Below are positions 38,558-48,001 of a stretch of 64,000 nucleotides of DNA, piece by piece. The stretch's first letter is position 1. Each line of letters starts with the position of its first letter. Made by a program: the position numbers and the translations under genes. Below the pieces are notes generated by a model. That model was not told the DNA's origin and did no database searches. It saw only the letters and a list, made by a program, of their open reading frames with translations. The stretch comes from Stentor roeselii. Its lineage: Eukaryota; Ciliophora; Heterotrichea; Heterotrichida; Stentoridae. The stretch lies in contig RSEH01000140.1 in assembly GCA_006503475.1 (NCBI GenBank), positions 62,001 through 126,000 on the forward strand, written 5' to 3'.

Positions 38558-39301
38558 TTATTTGTAAATTTTCGGAAATATACTTTCTCTCTTCGGCTTA
38601 ATCAAAGAATCTTTTAAAATCTGAGTACTTTTATACCCAGGACTAATCAAATCCAATTTAATTTTCGCGACTTTGCTTTCCAGACTTTCAATTTTCTGTC
38701 TAGTCTGCAAACTAAGTAAGCTTGTAGTTTCCCCCAATTTTTTCACTTCCTCATTCTTTTTATTGACCCTTCTATAAAGATCCTTTAAATTTCCATAAAG
38801 CATTTCCGCGATATCAGAATTTCCATTAACTTTACTTTTCCCTTCAGGATTTTTTTTGTTTTTTTTCTGATTTTTGAGAAGGTTTTTTTCCTTGAATTTT
38901 TCAATTTCATCATCATCTTTACTAAAAACTCTTGAGCTGAAGGCTTCAGTATTTTTTTTTTCATTCTTTTTTGTTTTAATTTCGATTTCTTTTCCTTTTT
39001 CAGGTCCTTTTGAGTCTTCTTTGCCAAGAACTCTGGGTGGTTCAGGACCGTTGTTTAAGAGGTTTGAATGAGACTGGAGATTAAAAGGTAACTGCCCTGC
39101 AGGTTTTCCTAAAGAATTGATTTGGCCAACAATTGAACCGAGAATTTTAGTCGCTTCGTTCAATGCAAGTGATTTTTTTTCTATTTCGAATATTTTTAAA
39201 TTCCAGGTCGGACTGATTTCTTTACATTTTTTTGAGCTGCTGAAAAAGGGAGAGATTGAAAACTGGTCTTCATCGGTGACGTGTTCCCTTCGTCTGTACA
39301 T
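38558..39301 (-). CDS. unknown Lys-rich coiled-coil protein
   Basis: 247 residues, not recognised. The middle (about 95-165) is a low-complexity lysine/glutamate stretch (EKGKEIEIKTKKNEKKN). A C-terminal coiled coil follows (about 170-225, LYRRVNKKNEEVKKLGE). No TM or signal peptide. Its start is 40 nt from the start of the divergent PKA regulatory-like gene. Confidence 0.7.
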   Translation of the reverse strand: MYRRREHVTDEDQFSISPFFSSSKKCKEISPTWNLKIFEIEKKSLALNEATKILGSIVGQINSLGKPAGQLPFNLQSHSNLLNNGPEPPRVLGKEDSKGPEKGKEIEIKTKKNEKKNTEAFSSRVFSKDDDEIEKFKEKNLLKNQKKNKKNPEGKSKVNGNSDIAEMLYGNLKDLYRRVNKKNEEVKKLGETTSLLSLQTRQKIESLESKVAKIKLDLISPGYKSTQILKDSLIKPKRESIFPKIYK

Positions 39302-39341
39302 TAATTATTATTCTTCAACTTATGGATTGTTATAAACATTT

Positions 39342-40067
39342 ATGAACTCAGAAGACCAAAAAAAATTTATGTCTCCAGCAGAGCTTCAACAGTTTCGAGA
39401 CTTCCTGATAACAGGTTTAAAAGATTTAATCAACACAAAACCAATCAACCCTAAAAAATACCTGGCATTAGCCCTATGCAAGTCAATAAAACTTTCAGAT
39501 TTCTCCGAGTTTCCCGAACTTAAAAGTCCAATCTCAATCCTCGAAACTCCAGAGAAAAACTCTTACCCAGAAGGAGTTCAAGTAAAAAGAAGAGGTTCAG
39601 TAGTAGGTGAGTCAATAACTCAAGAAAACTTATCACAGTCTCCTCTTTTCCACGAAAAATCCACAGAAACTCTTACAAACTTGACAGAGTTCATGAAGAA
39701 AAACGCTCTTTTTGCTCATATCGATGATGATAACCTGGTCCTTCTCGCAAAAGCCCTTGAAAAGATTCAAGCTGAACCTGGAGACATAGTCGTTCGACAA
39801 AACGATGACGGAGACTCTTGTTTTTTTGTCGAAAGCGGAAAGTTAAGTTGTTTTGTTGAAGAAAGAGGAATCGTCGGGTCTTACGGCCCTGGTGACAGTT
39901 TCGGCGAGGCTTCGATCATGTATGGAAATATTCGAGGAGCGACTATTCAGGTAAACTTTATCTAGGCTATTGAAAAAAGTGTCCTTTGGAAAATTGACAG
40001 AATCACTTATAAAACTTTAGTTGTGCAGGCTTTACAGCCTGGAATCGCTGAAGCTTTGAAGGAATAG
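39342..40067 (+). CDS. PKA regulatory subunit-like protein with a single CNB domain, one 15-nt intron
   Basis: 236 residues after removing the intron at 39951-39965. The N-terminus (about 13-50, FRDFLITGLKDLINTKPINP) resembles an RII-type docking/dimerisation motif. KRRGSVVG (about 83-90) is a PKA inhibitor/substrate site (RRxS). One cyclic-nucleotide-binding domain follows (about 120-225) with GDSCFFVESGKL and the phosphate cassette FGEASIMYGNIRGAT, where the Glu and Arg that hold the cyclic phosphate are kept. Canonical R subunits have two CNB domains; this one ends right after the first (GIAEALKE, TAG at 40065). The second exon encodes LWKIDRITYKTLV, which completes the domain. Confidence 0.85.
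39951..39965 (+). other. 15-nt intron in the PKA regulatory-like gene
   Basis: GTAAACTTTATCTAG, phase 0. Read through, the frame ends at its TAG in the middle of the CNB domain. Removal restores ATIQ-AIEKSVLWKIDRITY, the expected C-terminal part of the domain. Confidence 0.93.
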
Positions 40068-40145
40068 TTTAAAGTAACATGGATGAGGAAGGTTTAAGAA
40101 ATATTTAAGGATTATTTTTTATTGAATCTAAACTCACAATGTTTA

Positions 40146-41375
40146 TTAACTAATGTCGTCATTTTCGTCATCGCTTTCTTCCAGGTCTCTGGAATACCTT
40201 CGGACTGGTAAGTGAATCGCTGACTCGTATTCACGTTTGGCTTTTTCGTATTCTTCTCGTTTTTCAATGAAATGATGCAGCAAAATCTCATCGTATATCA
40301 GGTCTTTGAAGCCTTTTAAGCTTAACTCGTGTTTTTCGAACTCGAAGTCGAACATGCTCACTGGTATAGCGGAAGGCTCGTCTTCTTTAAAATGAAGAGC
40401 TTGTAAATAAGGATGACTTAGGGCTTGCTCCACGGTGAATCTTTTATCTGGGTTGAAAACTAGAAGTTTTTTTATCAAATCAACAGCCTGAGGGTTACAA
40501 TCTCGAAAAATCATCTCGAAGGCTTTTCCTTGTTTTTTAGCTAGTTTAGTGACTCGGTCTCTGGACTTTATATTAGGAATGGCTAGAGTATCTTCATCGC
40601 TTGGAGTACCTAATAATGTGAAAATCAGCTCCAGCTGATGATTTGCGTCTGTACCTGGAAGTAAGGGTTTTCTTAGCAGTAGCTCTCCAAAAATGCAGCC
40701 GACTGACCACATGTCCATCGCGGTAGAGTATTTTTTGAATGTTAGAAGAACTTCTGGGGCTCGGTACCATCTAGTTGCAACATAGTCAGTCATTTGTGTA
40801 CTTTTAACTCTCAATTCAGGAACATTAGGCCTAGCAAGTCCAAAATCACAAATTTTAAGGTCACAATTCGAATTAACCAATAAATTGCGAGGTTTCAAGT
40901 CCCTATGCAAGATGCAAGCAGAATGCATAAACTTGAGTCCTCTAAGTATCTGATAAAGAAAAAACTGGCAATGTTCATCACTAAGCGGCTGAGGTGACTT
41001 GATGATGCTGCTCAGGTCAGTTTCCATCAACTCACTAATGACATAAATTTCTTCGAAGTCTTCCTGAGAAGAGGGCAGCTGAATACTTTTGATTCTGATG
41101 ATATTTTCATGATTTAACAGTCTTAAAATTTTTAACTCACGAAGTGTCCTCTTCGTAAAAGTTGCGTGTTCGAAGGCTTTTTCTATTTTCTTTATCGCTA
41201 CCTGCTCGTTGGTCTGCATGTCTTGCGCGGCGACTACCACTCCGTAGGCTCCACTTCCGATAGTGTCTAAAATTGAGTATCGACGGTCGAGGAAAAATGA
41301 TGAGCCCAGCACTTTGTTGTGAACCGCGTTTGATGCACAGGGACCACCTAGTTCGGATATGTTTTTGTTAGACAT
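40146..41375 (-). CDS. MAP kinase with TDY activation motif
   Basis: 409 residues. Kinase domain about 32-325 with GSGAYGVV, AIKKI, HRDLKPRNLLV, DFGLARP and the activation loop MTDYVATRWYRAPE. The phosphorylation motif is TDY instead of the TEY of ERK1/2; TDY is known from plant MAPKs. The VGCIFGELL and HPYL motifs and a C-terminal acidic tail (LEESDDENDD) complete it. Expected role: proline-directed Ser/Thr kinase in a MAPK cascade. The start ATG at 41375 follows a G-rich (+ strand) 5' flank. Confidence 0.92.
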   Translation of the reverse strand: MSNKNISELGGPCASNAVHNKVLGSSFFLDRRYSILDTIGSGAYGVVVAAQDMQTNEQVAIKKIEKAFEHATFTKRTLRELKILRLLNHENIIRIKSIQLPSSQEDFEEIYVISELMETDLSSIIKSPQPLSDEHCQFFLYQILRGLKFMHSACILHRDLKPRNLLVNSNCDLKICDFGLARPNVPELRVKSTQMTDYVATRWYRAPEVLLTFKKYSTAMDMWSVGCIFGELLLRKPLLPGTDANHQLELIFTLLGTPSDEDTLAIPNIKSRDRVTKLAKKQGKAFEMIFRDCNPQAVDLIKKLLVFNPDKRFTVEQALSHPYLQALHFKEDEPSAIPVSMFDFEFEKHELSLKGFKDLIYDEILLHHFIEKREEYEKAKREYESAIHLPVRRYSRDLEESDDENDDIS

Positions 41376-41553
41376 TTATTTGGATTAGAAGGTGGATTGG
41401 GTGGTTGGAAAGAAAACTTTGAAGTTATGGATGTTTACATTTTTATTAGTTTAGGATTGGTAATGTTAGAAAAAGTAAGAGGAAATTAGATTTCATATAA
41501 ACTATCTAAGAACTCCATTTTAAGTATATTGAATTAACTTAATCTACGCTCAA

Positions 41554-44037
41554 TCAAAAGTTAGACAATTCATATCCTTGCGACCTTCTAAAATTCGTTT
41601 GATTTCTTTTAAACTTGAAAAACCCAACCAAAACAACAATAAGTAGTATAATAAACAAAATATAAATCCAGATCGACTTACCAGAACTACTAGAACTCTT
41701 CGAAGAAACCAACTCAATAGGGTCATAAACAGTAACACCCTGCGATTGATATCTATGCCTATCAAAAACAGCAGCCACAGTAATATAAGTTCCTGCTTTC
41801 AACTGTAATTCATTAGAATTTTCCTTCCGAACCTCAACCACTTCAACTTTCCCTTCATCAAACTGCCTGACAAGACTACAATAATTCAGAATCATCGAGT
41901 TAAGTTTTGCTCCATAAAACAAAAAATAACTCGCATCTTTGTTATTCACTTTTCCATTAATAAAAACCATCGGCCAAGAAATTTTGAAGCCATTTTCAGT
42001 CTTTTTACTTCGAATCTTTCCTCCAGGTTGCATGGAAAACAAGTCACCTGTAACAGTTTCAGTGAAAATCTCGACAGAGTTATTTTCAAAACTAGTGATT
42101 TTCAAAAAGTACTTACTCGCAGTCTTCGTGATATAAAATTCTTCTTTGTATGAGTTGCTATAATGCAAAATATCAGGAATATAAGGATAAGTCCTGTCCT
42201 TTGACATCTCAGCAGTGATGAGTCCTTCACAAAAGAAGACAGTGACTCGAATATCATGAGTTGTAGAGACCTCGATTTCGAATTCAGTAGTTTTATTAGT
42301 GATTTTATAAAAAACATAGTCATTCTGGCCCATTTTCATTACTGTAAATGAGTCAACACAGGTGAAAGCAACTTCTGAGTCTTGTATCAAGGACATGCTG
42401 GTTAACGCGATGACTGCTTGTCTCGAAACATCTGACTCCAGGGTGAAAGAAGAAGATCCGAACAATTTCAAATGTCCTTCAATGTAAAAATCATGACTTG
42501 ACGCAGAAGGTAAATTTTTCCCGTTATACTCATAGTTGATGAAGACTTTAGGATATGAATTTCCTCTTAACTCAGTGATTGTGCAGGTATAACTCACATG
42601 AGCAGCTTGCCCCAGGACAAAGTAAAGAGGCTGGGCAATGTTGTAACGTCTGGCCACTCCTAAATCAAGATAAATAGGTGAGTTTTTCGATAAGACAATT
42701 AAACTGTACTTGGTTTTTGCCCATCCTCTGACTGCGAGATAATAAGTCCCTACCTTCCACCTTGGGTCGTCTCTGGTTATCATGATTTTTTCTACTGCGT
42801 TCTCGGAATTCGTCCTCCAGTCGTAAATTGATTCAGAGACTGGAATTGAAGTCGCTACGTATAAGTCCGCGTCGCCTGATAAGACGTTTAATATTATTTC
42901 CAGGTCTGACTTTGAGTCCAGTTTAAACATGAAGGAATCAAGTTCTCCTTCTTTTAGTAAACCGTGAACGGGTACTCCGTTGTTTATCACTTCTAGGTAA
43001 CTTTTGTTTATTACTGTTATTATGTAACGGCTTCCTGCACTTGAACCTACGGAGATTATTATGTTGCAGTCGTAGCAGAGGTCTTCGTCGTTCTCGTCAA
43101 TTGTTATAGAGGTGTCTGTGTTTTCTTTGCTCATTGAGGCCCAAGCACGATCCTGATTATCAGGTATTTTATCATGCATTTCTTCAATATCCGGTATCTG
43201 TGGATTTGCAAGAATCACAACTTTCCCAACAAGAACATTAACTTTAATTTCCAAAGAGTTTTTATCATAATTCCAAAAATAAAACAAAGACCTAGCTCGA
43301 TTCCCAGTAGTGATATACTGAGGAAGTCCTGGAAACAACGGTAAAAATTCATCAGGTTTCGTCAAAACAGTAACCGAAAACTCACAATTATTCTCACAAT
43401 AAACTCCAACATAATACAACCCAATCAACCCTTCAGGAATTTCCAAAGTTTCTCCAGCAAAAGTATCAGAAAACCATCCATAGTCCTCCTTATTCGGTTC
43501 CTTATCATAAGCCACATAAAGTGCAGGGTTCGACGATCCAATCACAGTTAAAATGACTGAAAAGCTATCAGTTTGATTGCGATAATACCTAAAATAACTG
43601 AACTTCTGTCTAACAGCTGACCCTTGAAAAGGCCGATTATCACCAATTAAAGGATGCCTTCCCTGGTCGAAATAAACTGCGAATCCACAGCTCGTCGATA
43701 GACAAAAGACTGAAACTTTCAAAAGATTTCCATGTAATTTAATATCACCAGAAGCGATATGAATTGTTTCTAACACAACAGGCGAGGCTGACTTATAAGA
43801 ATGTTTTTTCTTATCAGGAAATGGAAAACTCGCTTCTTTTTCATCTGTCAGGTCAGCATAAACATCAGAGTCTCCATGCAAAGGCATCACAGCTAAATCA
43901 ACATTTTTCCCTTCCTCAACCACTGCAAAAAAATAAGAATAGTTCCCTTGAGCCGTTTCTAAAGTCTTAACAAGTCCTTCTTCGAGCTGCACAAAAGGAA
44001 AAGCCCAACACTTCAAAGCCAGAATAAAAAAAATCAT
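41554..44037 (-). CDS. large type I membrane protein with PPC-like ectodomain repeats
   Basis: 827 residues. Signal peptide (1-12), a large ectodomain (about 13-775) with several repeats ending in patterns such as YYVGVYCENNCEFSVTV, YYLAVRGWAKTKYSLIV and DADLYVATSIP, which recall bacterial-type PPC (pre-peptidase C-terminal) beta-sandwich domains. Then a Ser stretch, one TM helix (about 782-803, IWIYILFIILLIVVLVGFF) and a short basic tail. No catalytic motif was seen. Likely cell-surface; ligand unknown. It ends with TGA; a TAA lies five codons further. The start is 15 nt after the lipase stop on the same strand. Confidence 0.72.
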   Translation of the reverse strand: MIFFILALKCWAFPFVQLEEGLVKTLETAQGNYSYFFAVVEEGKNVDLAVMPLHGDSDVYADLTDEKEASFPFPDKKKHSYKSASPVVLETIHIASGDIKLHGNLLKVSVFCLSTSCGFAVYFDQGRHPLIGDNRPFQGSAVRQKFSYFRYYRNQTDSFSVILTVIGSSNPALYVAYDKEPNKEDYGWFSDTFAGETLEIPEGLIGLYYVGVYCENNCEFSVTVLTKPDEFLPLFPGLPQYITTGNRARSLFYFWNYDKNSLEIKVNVLVGKVVILANPQIPDIEEMHDKIPDNQDRAWASMSKENTDTSITIDENDEDLCYDCNIIISVGSSAGSRYIITVINKSYLEVINNGVPVHGLLKEGELDSFMFKLDSKSDLEIILNVLSGDADLYVATSIPVSESIYDWRTNSENAVEKIMITRDDPRWKVGTYYLAVRGWAKTKYSLIVLSKNSPIYLDLGVARRYNIAQPLYFVLGQAAHVSYTCTITELRGNSYPKVFINYEYNGKNLPSASSHDFYIEGHLKLFGSSSFTLESDVSRQAVIALTSMSLIQDSEVAFTCVDSFTVMKMGQNDYVFYKITNKTTEFEIEVSTTHDIRVTVFFCEGLITAEMSKDRTYPYIPDILHYSNSYKEEFYITKTASKYFLKITSFENNSVEIFTETVTGDLFSMQPGGKIRSKKTENGFKISWPMVFINGKVNNKDASYFLFYGAKLNSMILNYCSLVRQFDEGKVEVVEVRKENSNELQLKAGTYITVAAVFDRHRYQSQGVTVYDPIELVSSKSSSSSGKSIWIYILFIILLIVVLVGFFKFKRNQTNFRRSQGYELSNF

Positions 44038-44052
44038 TATAAATGGAACTAA

Positions 44053-45213
44053 TTACTTATACTGATTAGCCAAGTTGATAACCTGCTGAAAATAACTTGT
44101 CATCAGTGTCGGCTGGCCCCAGACAAAAGTAAGATGTCCGAAGCCGTTTTCAACAGTCTTATAAACCACGCTTGAAGCAGGAATGGTCTTCAAAAGCCAC
44201 GCCACGTCAGTCGTGTCTGCCAGTCGGTCCATGTTTCCTGAGAAAATCGCGATTTTCCCTGGGATCTTGGTGAAGTCGTAGTAAGGAGGAGTACTTTGAC
44301 CGTAGTTCGCCATGTTTCCTTGAGTCCCGTAGTCGAACTTCTGAACCTTGTAAGTCGCGTAGTTGGTCATCTGCTGCCAGTGCTGCATGTTTAAAGTACT
44401 TGTTCCGCCTGGCTCGTGGGCTAGAATTGTTGGAAATCGAGCAGTGTTGTCGTTTTGGACCTCCATGTCTGTGAAGAAACCTAAGATTGAGTCGCATGCG
44501 CTACCGAATGTATGGCAGATCTCGTAAAATGCCAGGTTTTCTTGCTGGTTTGGAAGGAATTGGTAGACTCCGTTGTCTTCTAAGGCTTTCATCAATGGGA
44601 TTAGCTTTATCTCTTTGAATAGTGTGATGTCTAAGTAACGGACTGTTCCGACTGGAGCAAGGGCCACGAAGAGACTTAAGTTATTCATGAATGAAGGTGA
44701 TGCTGAAAGATGAGCAAACATCTGAAGTGTACCTTGAGAGTGTCCTACATATGTCAACTTTGATAATTTCGTATAAGATAACACGAAGGGGATCATCGCA
44801 GGAATGTCGTAATCCGCCATATGCTGCCAGGTAAACTGCCAGTATTGTGGATCTGTATTGTAATTCCACTTGATGTGGCCTAAACTGTGATAAGACCCAC
44901 GTGAGTTACCTAGCCAAACATCATAACCTGCATCAGAAAACATGAAGGCTGGAGCAGGCTTGTTCATAATCCAAGTATCTGCCAAGTCAATGAGACCATG
45001 CTGCAAAAATGCAACAGGTTTCCCTGGAGACACTGGCTGTCCTTTCTTTCCTGGAATTCTATATAAAGTCAGGATGTATCCGTCACTTGTAGTAACGTTA
45101 TGGGCCTCGAAAGCATAGCCGCTATACTCAACTACTTGTTGGAAAGTCATTAAGGCCTCAGGATCGAGTGACCGAGAAAAAGGAAGGAGGTGGAGAAAGA
45201 TAAGGGACAACAT
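44053..45213 (-). CDS. acid lipase (LIPA/gastric lipase family)
   Basis: 386 residues, the usual length of the family (about 400). Signal peptide about 1-15. N-terminal abhydro-lipase segment (YSGYAFEAHNVTTSDGYILTLYRIP), oxyanion HGL (FLQHGLIDLADTW), nucleophile GHSQG, acid in GNMDRLAD and histidine in GFGHLTFVWG, so the catalytic triad is complete. It hydrolyses triglycerides or cholesteryl esters, probably in lysosomes/food vacuoles or secreted. Start ATG 45213 follows TTATATAA (+ strand view). Next same-strand gene starts 15 nt after its stop. Confidence 0.95.
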   Translation of the reverse strand: MLSLIFLHLLPFSRSLDPEALMTFQQVVEYSGYAFEAHNVTTSDGYILTLYRIPGKKGQPVSPGKPVAFLQHGLIDLADTWIMNKPAPAFMFSDAGYDVWLGNSRGSYHSLGHIKWNYNTDPQYWQFTWQHMADYDIPAMIPFVLSYTKLSKLTYVGHSQGTLQMFAHLSASPSFMNNLSLFVALAPVGTVRYLDITLFKEIKLIPLMKALEDNGVYQFLPNQQENLAFYEICHTFGSACDSILGFFTDMEVQNDNTARFPTILAHEPGGTSTLNMQHWQQMTNYATYKVQKFDYGTQGNMANYGQSTPPYYDFTKIPGKIAIFSGNMDRLADTTDVAWLLKTIPASSVVYKTVENGFGHLTFVWGQPTLMTSYFQQVINLANQYK

Positions 45214-45817
45214 TTATATAAAATTTGGGTGGATTAATTTATTCACCAGAAATATGTTTATAAGAAGGATAATTTTGATGAATATTCCCAGTAAGATACA
45301 GATTTTAGGTTTTTTTTAATTGTTTTGAATGTGTTATGAATAAAACATATTGTATTTTTTTATTAGTGATATTTGTGTAGCTTATTAGAAAAAGTGGAAA
45401 TTATATAAGTTTAGAATTTAAAATATTCTAATAATATTGATTTTATTCACATAGTTCACTATAAATCTGTATTAGAATCATTATTTAATAATCATTATAT
45501 ATAATAACTAGTTTTTTCTTATCTACCCTCAGTCTTTTCTCATTATCTTATCCGCTAAATATGATATTGAGTATACCAATACAATTTACCATATTAAATC
45601 TCTGAATAATACACTAAAAGTAGCATACCCAATTTTCAACTTGCTGTTCTTTTCCTATTCTTAACTTGAATGACTAATGAAAGAGTCCAAAATAACTTAA
45701 AAATTGCAAAAATTTCAACATCTATTTTCTCCTAAAACTTAACTTAAATGACTAATGAAAGTCTCAAAATGACTTAAAAAATTCTGATAATAAAAAATCT
45801 ATCCCATAAAACCATTA
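45214..45817. other. divergent intergenic spacer with a direct repeat
   Basis: No gene seen. G-rich near the lipase start. A ~45-bp direct repeat with 78-bp period sits at 45661-45705 and 45739-45783, just upstream of the exosome gene. Confidence 0.6.
45661..45783. repeat. imperfect 78-bp direct repeat
   Basis: TTAACTTGAATGACTAATGA (45661) and TTAACTTAAATGACTAATGA (45739) start two ~45-bp copies that continue with similar AAAGTC/CAAAAT/ACTTAAAAA blocks. They end 35 bp before the start codon of the exosome gene. Confidence 0.7.
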
Positions 45818-46384
45818 ATGGAGCTGGAATATGATATGTGGAGCTTCACTCACGGGATGATCGCAACAGCAGCAGGATCCAGCTACCTCGAAAGTTCCTC
45901 CCACAAAGTGATCTGCACAGTATCAAGTCCAAGCGAGTTCACAGACCTATCATCAACAGAAGAATACCAAAGACACGCACAAGGTCAATTATCAGTTCAA
46001 AGCCCTTTTTCCTCAACAGTGAAATCCGCTCTAGAAAGCATGATTTTGCTAGAAAAGTACCCAAAAAGTCTAATCGAGGTAAAAGTGCAGCTTTTATCAG
46101 GTTCAGAATCCGATTCTCTAGTTTTCATCATAAACGCTGCAAGTCTCGCGATTTTAGACTCAGGAATTGAAATTCGAGACACCCTAGTCGCTTCAAATGC
46201 AGGCCTTATCAACGGAAAAGTGAAACCATTGAACCAAATGACCCTAGGCTTTTTAGTCAATACTGAAAAAATCGCTTTACTCGAGGTGAGCCAGTCCTTA
46301 ACCGAAGAAGAAACAGTTTTACTGATGCAGGCCTGCATTGATACCTCCAGGCAGCTGTTTAAAGTAATAAAAAACAACTACTAG
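45818..46384 (+). CDS. exosome RNase PH-like subunit (RRP46/EXOSC5-type)
   Basis: 188 residues, a single RNase PH fold. Motifs: MWSFTHGMIATAAGSSYLES (family DGS region), VICTVSSPSEF, LLEKYPKSLIEVKVQLL, NAASLAILDSGIEIRDT and the C-terminal helix ETVLLMQACIDTSRQL. The 9-subunit exosome core processes and degrades RNA 3' ends; most eukaryotic core subunits are catalytically inactive. Length and motifs fit RRP46 best; RRP41 or MTR3 are alternatives. Followed by two same-strand genes with 21-nt and 13-nt gaps. Confidence 0.82.
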   Translation: MELEYDMWSFTHGMIATAAGSSYLESSSHKVICTVSSPSEFTDLSSTEEYQRHAQGQLSVQSPFSSTVKSALESMILLEKYPKSLIEVKVQLLSGSESDSLVFIINAASLAILDSGIEIRDTLVASNAGLINGKVKPLNQMTLGFLVNTEKIALLEVSQSLTEEETVLLMQACIDTSRQLFKVIKNNY

Positions 46385-46405
46385 CTAACCTGATTTTTAT
46401 AATTT

Positions 46406-46930
46406 ATGGAAACTGCTGAGTGGAAAGGACTAAAACCTCAGAAGTTCAACGGAGGACTTGGAATTGTTCAGGCTGATTATAAGTCCTGCACAAATTTCTT
46501 CAAACCTGACCCTGAATTCAACTTTCAAGCTTTGGAAAACGTGAAGTCAAAAAGACACTTCACTATCAAAAACTCTGATGTCGCTAAAGAATGGAGACCT
46601 TCTTTGAAAATGGTAAAATCGGCCTCGGGAAATATCAGGACTATGAAAATCACTGACTTGCCATGCACGACTCACACGAAACCTTTGAGACATGTTGAAA
46701 AGTTTTCAAACGGTTTGAATACAAAGAAGACTTTGAAGCTAAATCCTTTAAATTATGTGAAACAAGGTAAAATGATTGATGCTCAAGAGGTGAAAAACTT
46801 GGAGATGTGGGAAAAAGACGTGCTTAACAAAAGACCTTATCAAAGAGATGCGGGGTTGAGACAGTTCAGGTCGATTTTAGAGGGCTACCGAATGAACTTG
46901 CTTTCGATGACGGTAACTTTTAACAAGTAA
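46406..46930 (+). CDS. unknown basic protein
   Basis: 174 residues, not recognised. Basic, Lys/Asn/Phe-rich, no TM or signal peptide. Regularly spaced aromatic and Lys motifs (WKGLKPQKFNGGLG, EWRPSLKMVKS, NPLNYVKQGK) suggest a filament- or microtubule-associated protein, but this is weak. ATG at 46406 follows TTATAATTT, 21 nt after the exosome stop. Confidence 0.68.
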   Translation: METAEWKGLKPQKFNGGLGIVQADYKSCTNFFKPDPEFNFQALENVKSKRHFTIKNSDVAKEWRPSLKMVKSASGNIRTMKITDLPCTTHTKPLRHVEKFSNGLNTKKTLKLNPLNYVKQGKMIDAQEVKNLEMWEKDVLNKRPYQRDAGLRQFRSILEGYRMNLLSMTVTFNK

Positions 46931-46943
46931 CTAGGTAATTAAT

Positions 46944-47858
46944 ATGAACTTTGGATTTACAGATGAAAACAAGATCAGGTCTAACTTTGAACTAGTCAAG
47001 TTTACTCAGAAGTTTATTAAAAGTAATTGCATCGGATGTGGAAATGTGAAAACCACGAAAGAATGCACGACTTGTACTTTGGATGTTGAGTTTGAAGAAA
47101 CTTGTGAAAAATGCTTTGAAACTATTGAAAAATGTTCTTGTTTTTTTAAGTTTTTATGTCCTGCTTGTCATGAACAAAGCAATTATTCTGAACTGAAAAC
47201 CTGCTGTCGCTGCTTCGGGTATGTCAGGGACTCCACATGTGAAAAATGCTCTCGAATAGTCCCTAGGAACTGGGAAGTCTGTGAAAACTGTCTTCCTTTC
47301 AATACAGATGTCCAGGAATTCAGGAAAAAACTTCTGAGCAACAGTAAAAAACTGTCAAAAAATATTCGACTTTGCAAGGTATGTGGCCGAAATCACTTGA
47401 AATTAGATTCTGGAGTCTGTCAGGAATGCTCAGAATTCACAGAAAAATGTGAAGACTGTCAAGAGTTCCTCATTGGAATCCAGTGTAAAAAATGCAATAA
47501 ATTAAAAATCCCTGAAATTATTGAATTCAAGCAAAATGAGGATCAAAAAGGTTGGGACTGTCCTGCTTGCAACTATTCAAACCTGCCGAAAGTCCTCTTC
47601 TGTGAGTCCTGTAACCACAGCAAGAACTATTCTTTTGAGCGTTTGTTTTTCTGTGAGTTTTGCAAGAAGAAGTCTCCGGATCAGCTTTGCAAGTCGTGTT
47701 ATTGGTGCTCGTTTTGTTCATCTTGTCACAAGAAAAACTTCCCAACTCAGAGTTTATTTTGTTCGATTTGCCACTCGCAAGTGAAAAACAAGTCTTGCGG
47801 ATCATGCAAGCGTTTGTTGAGGTATTACGAACTATTATGCATTAATTGTATAAAATAG
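46944..47858 (+). CDS. multi-CxxC zinc-ribbon protein with RanBP2-type finger
   Basis: 304 residues with over a dozen CxxC pairs spread over the length (CIGC, CTTC, CEKC, CPAC, CCRC, CEKC, CENC, CKVC, CQEC, CEDC, CKKC, CPAC, CESC, CEFC and more). About 197-220 matches a RanBP2 finger (WDCPACNYSNLP...FCESC). The pairs alternate to form zinc ribbons, a layout seen in ciliate Cys-rich proteins of unknown role. RanBP2 fingers bind ubiquitin, Ran or RNA. Start 13 nt after the previous stop. Confidence 0.75.
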   Translation: MNFGFTDENKIRSNFELVKFTQKFIKSNCIGCGNVKTTKECTTCTLDVEFEETCEKCFETIEKCSCFFKFLCPACHEQSNYSELKTCCRCFGYVRDSTCEKCSRIVPRNWEVCENCLPFNTDVQEFRKKLLSNSKKLSKNIRLCKVCGRNHLKLDSGVCQECSEFTEKCEDCQEFLIGIQCKKCNKLKIPEIIEFKQNEDQKGWDCPACNYSNLPKVLFCESCNHSKNYSFERLFFCEFCKKKSPDQLCKSCYWCSFCSSCHKKNFPTQSLFCSICHSQVKNKSCGSCKRLLRYYELLCINCIK

Positions 47859-48001
47859 GTTAATATTATTCTAACATATTTAAATGCTTTCTCTATTCCT
47901 TAGCATATTGTTCTGTACAATCTCAGGAATTTCTAACATTTAAAGAGATGAGATCTAATATCATTAAATTAGTATTTGATTCTAATTGAATTGATGAAAT
48001 A

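Noticed and set aside
46905-46935. GT...AAG stretch of 15 nt at the end of the 46406 gene
   Set aside because: Splicing would only remove five codons before the same stop; AAG ending is not the local pattern.
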